This document shows positions 1 to 6,272 of a DNA stretch of 10,489 nucleotides, in pieces (position 1 is the first letter of the stretch; every line of letters starts with the position of its first letter). The DNA comes from Treponema sp. (GTDB lineage: Bacteria > Spirochaetota > Spirochaetia > Treponematales > Breznakiellaceae), in contig WQZW01000027.1 in the NCBI GenBank assembly GCA_009780545.1, positions 1-10,489 on the forward strand, read 5' to 3'. A program made the translations under genes and the position numbers. The notes beneath the pieces were generated by a model. That model was not told where the DNA came from. It did not search any database and saw nothing but the letters and a program-made list of their open reading frames with translations.

Positions 1-251
1 ACCGTGGCCACCAGAAGCACCGTGGGGAACAGGCTGAACTCCGTAGGTTTGCGGGAATAGACGACGATGAGGAGGACCAACAGCGAAAAGGCCAGGTTCA
101 TCGCCATGAAAAGGTCCAAGAGACGCGGGTGCAGGGGGACGATGAACATAATCACCACCGTTACCACGACGATACCCATTATATAATCCCGAATCCTGCC
201 GGAAACGGAACCCGAAACGGCCATGCCTCCGGGTCTTGCGATGTCAGCCAT
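1..251 (-). CDS. flhA: Flagellar export gate protein FlhA (5' end only)
   Basis: This is the first 83 codons of FlhA; the gene runs off the left edge. FlhA is the large inner-membrane ring protein of the flagellar type III export gate; its cytoplasmic domain docks chaperone-substrate complexes. What is seen: a short polar N-terminus, a hydrophobic segment around residues 25-40 (with the run MGIVVVTVVIMFIVP), then a LDLFMAMNLAFSLLVLLIVVYS stretch broken up by polar residues, then KPTEFSLFPTVLL. The L-D-x-x-(M)-x-x-N-x-x-x-(S)-L-x-(V)-L and P-T-E-F-S-x-F-P-T-x-L-L patterns are hallmarks of the family N-terminus. The ATG at 249-251 is preceded by AGGAGG at 259-264, seven bases away. That ribosome site overlaps the flhB stop codon, so translation is probably coupled. 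Two ATGs slightly upstream run into stops within a few codons. Confidence 0.93.
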   Translation of the reverse strand, partial: MADIARPGGMAVSGSVSGRIRDYIMGIVVVTVVIMFIVPLHPRLLDLFMAMNLAFSLLVLLIVVYSRKPTEFSLFPTVLLVAT

Positions 252-263
252 CCGTCATCCTCC

Positions 264-1559
264 TCATGCGGTCTCCCTCCCGTCGGAGGATTCCGGGTTT
301 GTCCCGGCATCCTCCCCGTCTCCCCGAAGCAGTTCCTCGGTTTCCCGCTGCGCCTCCGCCTCGGCCTTTGCCGCGGCTTCGGTCCGCGCCCTTTCAAGTT
401 TTCTCTTTTCGTTCAGGTGGAAGACGCGGGCAAATATCGTTCCCACCACGCTGAAGTACGCTTCCGGAATGCATTCGCCGACATCGACCTCCCGGTACAG
501 GGCCTGGGCCAGGGGCTTGTTCTCCACCATGGGAACCCCGTTTTCCCGGGCCAGCTTCCGTATCTGGGCGGCAACGTTGTCCTGGCCCTTGGCCGTCACC
601 ATGGGGCTGCGCATCTGCCCCATGCCGTACTCCAGAACCACGGCATAGTGCGTGGGGCTGGTGATCACCACGTCGGCCTTGGGCACCACCTGGGCAATGT
701 TCTGTTTGAGCATCTGCTGGAAACGGCTCCGGATACGGCCCTTGACCATCTGATCCCCTTCCAGGTGCTTGAACTCTTCCTTTATGTCGTGCCGGCTCAT
801 CTTGTTCCGCTCCCGAAACCGCCACCGCTGGAAGAGCAGGTCCGGAATCGACAGGATCATCAGGAGCAGCGAGCAGAGAATCAGCATGCGGACGGCGATG
901 GAGGCGATGACGCCCAGGCCCAGCTCCAGGCCGGCCTTCTGCAGGTTGATCAGCTTGTCGAAATCCATGCGGATCAGGGTGAAGGAAACGCCGCCGATCA
1001 GGGCCATCTTGAAGACCGATTTGAGGAGGTTGAACACGCCTTCTATCGAGAAGGTCCTCTTGAGGAACTGCCCGAAACGGGGAGTCACCCGCTTGAAGTC
1101 CGGAACGATGGGTTTGGTGGCGAACATCACCCCGACCTGGACGTAGTTGGAGATAAGGGCGGCGATGACCGCGACGAACAGCACCGGCAGGGTAAGGCGG
1201 AGCAGGTACCTGAAGAACAGGCCCGCCACCATTCGGTCCGCCAGGGGATTCAGGTCGGTAAGCCGGGTAAAGAAAAAGCGGAACATTTCCGTGAAGGTGG
1301 CCAGCATGCCCGGGGCGATGAACAGAAGCAGGATGGCCGGGAGGAACAGCGTCGCCGCCGAACCGACCTCCTGGCTCTTCGGAACCTGGCCTTCCTCCTC
1401 CCGCAACTTGCGGAGCTTGTGTTCGGTGGGCTGCTCGCTCTTGTCCTCGGAATCGTCGGAAAACCACTGCAGGTGGATGGCGGCGGCCCGGCGCACGCCC
1501 TCCGGCAATCCCTCGGGCCGGCATCGGGTCGGGAAAGGCCGGTTTTCGACGGGAATCAC
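264..1559 (-). CDS. flhB: Flagellar export switch protein FlhB (SPTH variant)
   Basis: FlhB, 431 aa, is the inner-membrane export-gate component that switches the export apparatus from rod/hook to later substrates. The start is a GTG at 1557-1559 whose GTGA overlaps the fliR stop; GGAGG lies six bases upstream, inside fliR. N-terminal features match spirochaete FlhB: an LQWF patch (residues 30-33) followed by SEQPTEHKLRKLREEEGQVPKS (41-62 region). Four membrane segments follow at about 68-86, 117-139, 177-196 and 216-243. The cytoplasmic domain has the KMSRHDIKEEFKHLEGD linker (253-269) and DVVIT-SPTH-YAVVLEY. The family's self-cleavage motif is N-P-T-H; here residue 301 is Ser (AGC, 657-659). 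The C-terminal domain continues with VPMVENKPLAQALY, and the protein ends in a charged, low-complexity tail of about 45 residues rich in Ala, Glu and Arg. The frame stays open far upstream, over fliR, but that part has no FlhB similarity. Confidence 0.95.
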   Translation of the reverse strand: MIPVENRPFPTRCRPEGLPEGVRRAAAIHLQWFSDDSEDKSEQPTEHKLRKLREEEGQVPKSQEVGSAATLFLPAILLLFIAPGMLATFTEMFRFFFTRLTDLNPLADRMVAGLFFRYLLRLTLPVLFVAVIAALISNYVQVGVMFATKPIVPDFKRVTPRFGQFLKRTFSIEGVFNLLKSVFKMALIGGVSFTLIRMDFDKLINLQKAGLELGLGVIASIAVRMLILCSLLLMILSIPDLLFQRWRFRERNKMSRHDIKEEFKHLEGDQMVKGRIRSRFQQMLKQNIAQVVPKADVVITSPTHYAVVLEYGMGQMRSPMVTAKGQDNVAAQIRKLARENGVPMVENKPLAQALYREVDVGECIPEAYFSVVGTIFARVFHLNEKRKLERARTEAAAKAEAEAQRETEELLRGDGEDAGTNPESSDGRETA

Positions 1560-2470
1560 GGTCGGCCTCCCTCGATCTGCCGGCCCAGTGCCAAAAGCAG
1601 GTCCTGAATCCCCGAAAAAGCCGAGTCCACCACGCCGGCGAAGGCCTCCACCATGAACGGCAGCGAGGCGAAGATGATCAGATAGCCCACCATGATGGCG
1701 ATGGGGAAACCTTCCGACAGGATGTTGATTTGAGGGGCGGCCTTGGAGATAAGGCCGGTGGTCAGCGAGATGAGGAACAGCGTCCCCAGTATGGGCAGCG
1801 AGATCACCAGCGCGTCCAGGAACAGGCGGGAAAGTCCCGTGGCCATCATCATGGCGATGTGTTCCTGTCCCCGGGCCAGGGCCAGCACGTTCAGGCTCTG
1901 CACCGAACGCCAGAATCCCCCCAGGAACAGCTCCCGAAATCCCCCCACGATGACGAACACCAGCATGGCCACCAGATGGAGGAACTGGCCTATCACCGGA
2001 TTTTCCACCTGGGCCAGGGGATCGAAGGCCTCCGACGCGGCAAAGCCCATCTGGATCGAGAAAAACTGGCCGGCGGTGGAAAAGGCCGTAAAAATCAGGG
2101 TGAGGAAGAAGCCCATGATCACCCCGATCATCGCCTCTCCCAAAAGGAGCATCACGAAACCGAGGCCGAAGGGCCGGTACCGCAGCTCGGACAGCAGATG
2201 CAGTCCCCCGGGCGCCGGCGGAAGCTCCGGCGCGTCGGCCCCGACCGCAAGGCCGGTTCCCTCCAGGAAGAATTCCCCGGCGGTCCCGAGCCCCGAGGCC
2301 GGCATCACGGCAAAGGCGGCAAGACCGGCCAGCGCCAGCCTGGCCACCCGGGGCACGGACTCCGATGACAGCAGCGGAGCGGTCTCTATCATGGCGAAGG
2401 CACGGACGGCGATGAGCAGGAACACCGGCCCGTAATTGAGAATCGCAGTTATGACTCCGCCGTCTTCCAC
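1556..2470 (-). CDS. fliR: Flagellar export gate protein FliR
   Basis: FliR, 304 aa, is a polytopic membrane protein that forms the export gate with FliP and FliQ. The N-terminus (GPVFLLIAVRAFAMIETAPL, residues 14-33) has the conserved R-x-x-x-(M)-x-x-x-P-(L) pattern. Next come (L)-(L)-x-(G)-E-x-x-I-G-x-x-(M)-G-F around residues 109-121 and QFFSIQMGF further on, then several hydrophobic segments to near the C-terminus. The family is usually about 250-265 aa; the extra length lies mainly in a Gly/Pro/Ala/Glu-rich stretch at about 58-98, between the second and third hydrophobic regions. The GTG start (2468-2470) follows AGGAG nine bases upstream, next to the fliQ stop. The 3' end overlaps flhB by four bases (GTGA). 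Confidence 0.94.
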   Translation of the reverse strand: MEDGGVITAILNYGPVFLLIAVRAFAMIETAPLLSSESVPRVARLALAGLAAFAVMPASGLGTAGEFFLEGTGLAVGADAPELPPAPGGLHLLSELRYRPFGLGFVMLLLGEAMIGVIMGFFLTLIFTAFSTAGQFFSIQMGFAASEAFDPLAQVENPVIGQFLHLVAMLVFVIVGGFRELFLGGFWRSVQSLNVLALARGQEHIAMMMATGLSRLFLDALVISLPILGTLFLISLTTGLISKAAPQINILSEGFPIAIMVGYLIIFASLPFMVEAFAGVVDSAFSGIQDLLLALGRQIEGGRP

Positions 2471-2482
2471 CCAAATCCGCTC

Positions 2483-2752
2483 CTATCCGGTTATCCCGGA
2501 TATCTGCCCGAACAGTCCCCTGCTGTAATCGGCAAGTATCCCGAAGCCCGCGCCGCCCAGCAGGGCCAGCATCAGCATGATCACGAATATCTTTGGCACG
2601 AAGGTCAGCGTCTGCTCCTGTATCGAGGTGGTCGCCTGAAGTATGGCGATGACGAGCCCCACCACCAGGGCCGAGATCAACAGGGGGGACGCAAGCAGCA
2701 GTATGTGATACACCGCCTGCCTGATCATGAAGGTCGCCTCTCCCAAACTCAT
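2483..2752 (-). CDS. fliQ: Flagellar export gate protein FliQ
   Basis: FliQ, 89 aa, the normal family length, is the small two-helix subunit of the FliPQR export gate in the inner membrane. Residues 14-37 form the first hydrophobic hairpin arm (ILLLASPLLISALVVGLVIA), followed by the diagnostic polar turn with Q-A-T-T-S-I-Q-E-Q-T-L-T-F-V-P-K (about 39-54). The second hydrophobic segment (IFVIMLMLALLGG) ends before a short polar tail. The ATG start has a near-perfect ribosome site AGGAGG four to five bases upstream. fliR follows after 12 bases, while the gap to fliP upstream is 167 bases. Confidence 0.96.
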   Translation of the reverse strand: MSLGEATFMIRQAVYHILLLASPLLISALVVGLVIAILQATTSIQEQTLTFVPKIFVIMLMLALLGGAGFGILADYSRGLFGQISGITG

Positions 2753-2838
2753 TTTTCCTCCTAATGCAGGCTCCGATCAAATTCCGATTCCGGGGCGGTT
2801 CGGCAAAAGCCCTCACCCGAAACCGACCCTGCCCAATC

Positions 2839-2858
2839 GTTTCCGCATGGGCGGAAAC
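2839..2858 (-). other. Perfect hairpin in the fliP-fliQ gap
   Basis: An 8-bp perfect stem (gtttccgc at 2839-2846 with gcggaaac at 2851-2858) encloses a 4-base loop. It lies in the 167-base gap between fliP and fliQ, the only sizeable break inside the export-gate genes. No T-run follows in the direction of transcription, so it does not look like an intrinsic terminator. A second, weaker stem (ccgac 2881-2885 with gtcgg 2899-2903) lies in the same gap. I see no ORF, promoter or other feature in the rest of the gap. A role in mRNA processing or stability is inference only. Confidence 0.5.
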
Positions 2859-2919
2859 ATCAAATCCGGGTTTGCCGGAACCGACGAACTCCCGTTTTGT
2901 CGGCGGCTCCCCGATCCGC

Positions 2920-3744
2920 TTACGGAAACGGCCCGAACGACATCATCAACTGCCCGGTCAACAGCGACCATCCGTCGATCAGCATGAAGAGGATCAGCTT
3001 CAGGGGCATGGAAATCATCACCGGGGGAAGCATGATCATGCCCATGGACATAAGGATGCTGGCCACGACCATGTCGATGACGATGAAGGGAATAAACAGC
3101 ATTATCCCTATCTTGAACGCTATCGTCAGCTCGTTGAGGATAAAGGCCGGAATCAGCACGTAGGTCGGCACGTCGGCCAGCGTGTCCGGCGCGTCCAGGC
3201 CGCTCATGTCCATGAACAGCGAGATGTTTCGGGGATCGCCGGCCATCTGCCGGTACATGAACAGCCGCATCGGGGCCTCGGCCTCCCGGTACGCCGTTTC
3301 GATGCTCATCTCGCCTGCGGACAGCGGCCGGATCGAATTTTCGTAAACGGTGCTAAAAGTGGGCCACATGACGAACATCGTGAGGAAGAAGGAGATGCCC
3401 ATGATCACCTGGTTCGGCGGGACCTGCTGGAGGGCCAATGCCCGGCGGACGAAGTCCAGGACTATGCTGATCCGCAGGAAGCTGGTCATGAGGATGATGA
3501 TGCTCGGGGCCAGGGAGAGGATCGTCAGGAGGAGGAGAAGCTGGAGGGTGAAGGCCACTTCCTGCCCGGTCTGCGGGTTGCGCACGGTGAGGTCGATGAA
3601 GGGAATTGCCGGCGGCGCCGGAGCGTCCGGCAGGGCCATGGTCCCCCCGGCCGGATCGAAGGGAAACGGCGGAAGGTTCTGCGCCCCGGCAAGGGCCGGC
3701 AGCAGGAGAAGGACGAGCGCGAGGAGGAGGGCCGGCTTTTTCAT
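2920..3744 (-). CDS. fliP: Flagellar export gate protein FliP
   Basis: FliP, 274 aa, is the core pore subunit of the flagellar type III export gate. It opens with a clear signal peptide (MKK, then a Leu/Ala-rich core, then ALAGAQ at about residues 17-22), as is common in FliP. Next are hydrophobic segments around LQLLLLLTILSLAPSIIILMTSF, followed by R-I-x-I-V-L-x-F-V-R-R-A-L-x-x-Q-Q-(V)-P-P-N-Q-V-I-x-G. The periplasmic part ends before PAFILNELTIAFKIGIMLF and MSMGMIMLPPVMISMPLKL, the two FliP signatures. The ATG at 3742-3744 is one base after the fliO stop (TAGGATG), so translation is probably coupled. Downstream, fliQ is separated by 167 bases. Confidence 0.96.
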   Translation of the reverse strand: MKKPALLLALVLLLLPALAGAQNLPPFPFDPAGGTMALPDAPAPPAIPFIDLTVRNPQTGQEVAFTLQLLLLLTILSLAPSIIILMTSFLRISIVLDFVRRALALQQVPPNQVIMGISFFLTMFVMWPTFSTVYENSIRPLSAGEMSIETAYREAEAPMRLFMYRQMAGDPRNISLFMDMSGLDAPDTLADVPTYVLIPAFILNELTIAFKIGIMLFIPFIVIDMVVASILMSMGMIMLPPVMISMPLKLILFMLIDGWSLLTGQLMMSFGPFP

Positions 3745-3745
3745 C

Positions 3746-4342
3746 CTAGATACCCTTGAGCCTTTCGCTGCGTTTGCGTATGTCCTCCGGGCCGGGAACG
3801 GGGGCGGCCGGAGCGGCCCCGAACCTCCTGAGTATGGCCCTGAAATCGCCGAGTTTTCCGGCCGATTCCTCGGAACTTTTCAGGGATTCGGCCAGGAGCA
3901 TGGCATCCACCGTTTCCTTGTCGTCCAGTTCGCCGATCAGGTTCACCCCATGTTCGGCCGAACCTACAAGCCATGCCTTGGAACCCACGGAAACGACATG
4001 CACCGAGCGGCCGGTCCCCAAGGGAGCCGAGGCCAACAGCTTGAGGAAGGAATCCCTGCCGGTCCGCTGCCGCATGGACCTTTTAAGGAAATGGGCGGCA
4101 AAGTAGACTCCGAGGACCACGAGAAGCAGGGTGAGAACCACCCGGACGATGCTGCCCAGGGAGACGGCCTGCTGTCCGCCGGCCGGGTTTGCGGTCTGCC
4201 CGAGGGGAATGTTCCGTTCGACAAGGGTGTGGGCATCCGGAGCTTGAACCTCCGGCTCGGCATCCTGGGCCCAAAGGCCGAAGGACGGCATGAGGACAAA
4301 AAGAGTCAACAATACCAGTGTGCGTGAAAATTGCGAAAACAA
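3746..4342 (-). CDS. fliO: Flagellar biogenesis protein FliO (FliZ of spirochaetes)
   Basis: A FliO-family protein of about 198 aa, equivalent to the gene called fliZ in Treponema. FliO helps assemble or stabilise the FliP ring. From the chosen start the protein has an N-terminal signal segment (FSQFSRTLVLLTLFVLMPSF, then GLWAQD). A polar stretch follows, then a transmembrane helix (SIVRVVLTLLLVVLGVYFAAHF) and the soluble FliO domain with R-D-S-F-L-K-L-L-A-S-A-P-L-G-T-G-R-S-V and W-L-V-G-(S)-A-E-H-G-V-N-L-I. I prefer the TTG at 4340-4342 because GGAGG (4351-4355) lies eight bases upstream. An in-frame ATG ten codons earlier (4370-4372) has no ribosome site and overlaps a possible -10 box. The gene ends one base before fliP. 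Confidence 0.88.
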   Translation of the reverse strand: MFSQFSRTLVLLTLFVLMPSFGLWAQDAEPEVQAPDAHTLVERNIPLGQTANPAGGQQAVSLGSIVRVVLTLLLVVLGVYFAAHFLKRSMRQRTGRDSFLKLLASAPLGTGRSVHVVSVGSKAWLVGSAEHGVNLIGELDDKETVDAMLLAESLKSSEESAGKLGDFRAILRRFGAAPAAPVPGPEDIRKRSERLKGI

Positions 4343-4370
4343 CCCTATCCCCTCCCTATGGGATATTCCC

Positions 4371-4399
4371 ATTTTACACTATTTCAAAAAATTCCGCAA
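4371..4399 (-). promoter_or_regulatory. Possible sigma-70 promoter for fliO-fliP and the export-gate genes
   Basis: On the minus strand, TTGCGG (4394-4399) is followed after exactly 17 bases by TAAAAT (4371-4376). The -10 box matches five of six consensus bases; the -35 is weak, matching three of six. A second possible -35, TTTACA, lies at 4405-4410. Transcription would start just upstream of the strong ribosome site at 4349-4357, which fits the TTG start of fliO and excludes the upstream ATG. The assignment is inference from motif and position. Confidence 0.35.
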
Positions 4400-4456
4400 G
4401 CCCCTGTAAAAGCCCCGGCAACCGAATGTATCCGGTCCGGCTTGGCTTCGTAACTT

Positions 4457-4500
4457 TTCTCGTGCGGACGCCTCCCATGCGGGAAGCGTCCGCACGAGAA
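4457..4500 (-). other. Long perfect inverted repeat downstream of fliY
   Basis: A 15-bp perfect inverted repeat: ttctcgtgcggacgc (4457-4471) with gcgtccgcacgagaa (4486-4500). On the transcribed strand the 14-base centre pairs further (a T-G wobble, one A-T and three G-C pairs), leaving a 4-base loop. This is the strongest hairpin in the window. No T-run follows on either strand, so it is not a classic intrinsic terminator. It could be an mRNA-stabilising or processing hairpin, or a protein-binding palindrome. The region from here to the possible fliO promoter shows no ORF. Confidence 0.75.
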
Positions 4501-4501
4501 C

Positions 4502-4533
4502 CGCCGACCAAACCCGGAAGGGTCCTGTCGGCG
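4502..4533 (-). other. Second hairpin directly after the fliY stop
   Basis: A 7-bp perfect stem (cgccgac 4502-4508 with gtcggcg 4527-4533) encloses an inner 4-bp stem (accc/gggt on the transcribed strand) with a TTCC loop. It lies five bases past the fliY stop codon and abuts the longer inverted repeat at 4457-4500, giving tandem hairpins. There is no T-run. Possible roles are 3'-end protection of the fliY message, attenuation or Rho-independent pausing; the sequence cannot decide. Confidence 0.65.
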
Positions 4534-4538
4534 TTTCC

Positions 4539-5591
4539 CTAGATGCTCATCCGTTCGGCCGGGGAAACGATCTCGGTTACCCGCACGCCGAAGTTCTCGT
4601 CGATGACCACGACCTCGCCCTTGGCGATCAGTTTGTGGTTGACCAGGATGTCCACCGGCTCGCCTGCCAGCTTGTCCAGCTCGATGATCGTGCCCTCGCC
4701 CATGGCAAGGATTTCCTTGATCAGCTTGCGGGTACGGCCCAGCTCGACGGTCATCTCCATGTACACGTCCATGATCAGGCCGATGTTGCCGGATTCCTGG
4801 CCGCTGCCATGGGGCATCAGGTTGGGGAACTGCACGGACTGGACATTGGTTTGACCCGGGTGCATTCCCCCGCCCCCGCTCTCCCCCGTTATCCCCCCCA
4901 TTCCCATCTGACTCATATTTCCTCCAATGCCTCCCTGGTTCTTCGCTCCATGTGCCGGGCCGGAAAGGGCCCTTGCCATCTCATGAGCCCCGGTTCCGAG
5001 AATCTCCCAGACCTTGTGCTTTCCCTTGTCCGCAAGATCGAAGTCGTAAACGGCCGCGACGAAGTCCGCCCCGGGAAGGGCGACCACCGTCTTGGGCACG
5101 CGGCTCGGCTCCGCCGGAACGGCCGCTATGGCCTTGTTGCCGGTCCTGTCGCTGAGGACGGTGATCTGGTGGCCCACCATCTGGGAAAACACTTCGCCGA
5201 CCACCGACATCGCCATCTCGTCAAGGGTAATGTCCTCTTCCTTGTTCATGAGGCTCGCGATCGCCTTGGCCCCGTCCTCGCCGATCAGGAACAGGTGCTC
5301 GCCGGGGAAGCCCGCGGAAAAATCCACCTTCACCGCGACCACCGTTTCCGGCAGTTCCTCGACCAGGACGTCCCTGGAAGATGCCTTCAGCTCCGGCCCG
5401 GAAACGGCGGTCGCCGCCCCGGTAAGCGTGGCGAGGTTCGCCGACTGCGCCTTTACCGTGGAGGCCAGGAATGCCCCAAGGGTATTGACGTCGGCATTGC
5501 TGATCGCTCCGCCGGAAGCGGCCTTGGCGCCCCCTCCGGATAGCAGGGCGTCTATCTCCGCCTGAGAAAGTGCCCCATCGCTCATCATCAT
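4539..5591 (-). CDS. fliY: Flagellar switch protein FliY (CheC-like plus FliN domain)
   Basis: FliY, 350 aa, is a C-ring/switch component. Residues 8-18 (LSQAEIDALLS) are the N-terminal motif shared by FliM and FliY, which binds CheY-P in studied species. Residues about 34-210 form a CheC-like domain. A Gly/Met/Gln-rich linker (about 211-265) leads to a C-terminal FliN/SpoA domain (270-350) with M-D-V, V-E-L-G-R-T-R, E-L-D-K-L-A-G-E-P-V-D and V-N-H-K-L-I-A-K-G-E-V-V-V-I-D. This makes it FliY rather than FliM, whose C-terminal domain differs. Both CheC-type sites, (D/S)-x3-E-x2-N-x22-P, keep their spacing but are changed: N36-x3-A40-x2-A43-x22-P66 and S129-x3-E133-x2-S136-x22-P159. Phosphatase activity is therefore doubtful. 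Three ATGs stand in tandem at the start; the first follows a G-rich, weak ribosome site. fliM, normally just upstream, is absent. Confidence 0.93.
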   Translation of the reverse strand: MMMSDGALSQAEIDALLSGGGAKAASGGAISNADVNTLGAFLASTVKAQSANLATLTGAATAVSGPELKASSRDVLVEELPETVVAVKVDFSAGFPGEHLFLIGEDGAKAIASLMNKEEDITLDEMAMSVVGEVFSQMVGHQITVLSDRTGNKAIAAVPAEPSRVPKTVVALPGADFVAAVYDFDLADKGKHKVWEILGTGAHEMARALSGPAHGAKNQGGIGGNMSQMGMGGITGESGGGGMHPGQTNVQSVQFPNLMPHGSGQESGNIGLIMDVYMEMTVELGRTRKLIKEILAMGEGTIIELDKLAGEPVDILVNHKLIAKGEVVVIDENFGVRVTEIVSPAERMSI

Positions 5592-5662
5592 ACTGTTACC
5601 CCCCTCGCTCCCGTTCCAAAAAAATTCGTCAAAATCATCCTCGGCCCCTCCCCGTCCTTGCC

Positions 5663-6217
5663 CTAAAAAACGGGCACCACGTCAAGCCGGGTGAAGGTGA
5701 TGTGCCGGATGCGGGCATTGTTGAAGTACCGGGTGTTCAGCGTGTCCATGATCTCCCTGCGCAGCCTCGCCTCGTTCTCCGGAACCAGCTCCTCGGCGAA
5801 CCGGCTGGCGAAGTATCTGCGGGTAAAGTCCCGTATCTCGTGCTGTCGACCGAAAAGCTCCGAGGCCGTGGCCTGGTCGCCCATGTCGAAGCCGAGGTTC
5901 ATCACCACGGTTACCGAGACCGGCGTGCTGTCGCGGGTGTTGGTGGAGATGACGCCGATGTCGGTGAACCACTGCAGCACGGGCTGGACCCCGATGTAGG
6001 GATCCGCGGGATCGGTGGTGGTCTGCGACCTGCCGTCCCCCTTCACCACGTTGACCGTGATGACCGAGACGGTGATGATGAAGATCACCGCCACGATGCC
6101 GATAGCCGCGATCTTCAGGATCGTGGGCAGCAGCTTCGCCAGGGCGCTCTTCTTCTTTACCGGGGCGACCTCCGGAGAGTCGCCTTCCTCAATGTCAATG
6201 TCTTCGGGATCGGGCAT
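5663..6217 (-). CDS. fliL: Flagellar basal body/stator-associated protein FliL
   Basis: FliL, 184 aa from the preferred start, is a single-pass inner-membrane protein that surrounds or supports the MotA/MotB stator. It has an acidic N-terminus (PDPEDIDIEEGD), a Lys-rich patch, and one transmembrane helix at about residues 32-56 (LKIAAIGIVAVIFIITVSVI). The periplasmic FliL domain follows, with V-S-V-T-V-V-M-N-L-G-F, E-I-R-D-F-T-R-R-Y-F and the C-terminal helix E-x-x-L-R-R-E-I-M-D-T-L-N leading to R-I-R-H-I-T-F-T-R-L-D-V-V. The ATG at 6215-6217 follows GGAGG (6223-6227) by five bases. An in-frame GTG four codons earlier would lie on top of that ribosome site and is rejected. A sigma-28 promoter lies about 55 bases upstream. 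Confidence 0.94.
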   Translation of the reverse strand: MPDPEDIDIEEGDSPEVAPVKKKSALAKLLPTILKIAAIGIVAVIFIITVSVITVNVVKGDGRSQTTTDPADPYIGVQPVLQWFTDIGVISTNTRDSTPVSVTVVMNLGFDMGDQATASELFGRQHEIRDFTRRYFASRFAEELVPENEARLRREIMDTLNTRYFNNARIRHITFTRLDVVPVF

Positions 6218-6233
6218 ACAAACCTCCACATCG

Positions 6234-6256
6234 CAATCCGGCCTTGACCGGGATTG
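6234..6256 (-). other. Stem-loop in the fliL leader
   Basis: An 8-bp stem with one bulged base (caatccgg 6234-6241 with ccgggattg 6248-6256) and a 6-base loop. It lies between the predicted sigma-28 start point and the fliL ribosome site (6223-6227), so it would sit in the 5' leader of a transcript made from that promoter. A stabilising or translation-tuning role is inference. Confidence 0.35.
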
Positions 6257-6272
6257 TCAGCAATTTCCTCTA

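Noticed and set aside
129..1607. A long plus-strand open frame (492 codons) opposite flhB
   Set aside because: Its translation is His/Gly/Gln/Arg-rich and low in complexity, with no family resemblance. It mirrors flhB codon structure; the same holds for plus-strand frames opposite fliP, fliY, motB, motA and flgE.
264..2816. An open minus-strand frame of 850 codons suggesting a fusion upstream of FlhB
   Set aside because: Only the part from 1559 downward resembles FlhB. The upstream part overlaps fliR and fliQ in another frame and has the Arg/Gly/Pro-rich composition of a GC-rich shadow. The GTG at 1559 has a good ribosome site and overlaps the fliR stop.
4457..4500. Intrinsic terminator after fliY
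   Set aside because: The hairpin is very strong, but no T-run follows on either strand, so it is listed as a hairpin of unknown role.
4539..5591. Reading this gene as the missing FliM
   Set aside because: The C-terminal domain is FliN-type (VNHKLIAKGEVVVID), and a Gly/Met-rich linker separates it from a CheC-like domain. FliM hallmarks in the middle domain are absent.
6218..6229. GTG start of fliL four codons upstream of the ATG
   Set aside because: The GTG sits directly on the GGAGG that serves the ATG at 6217 and has no ribosome site of its own.
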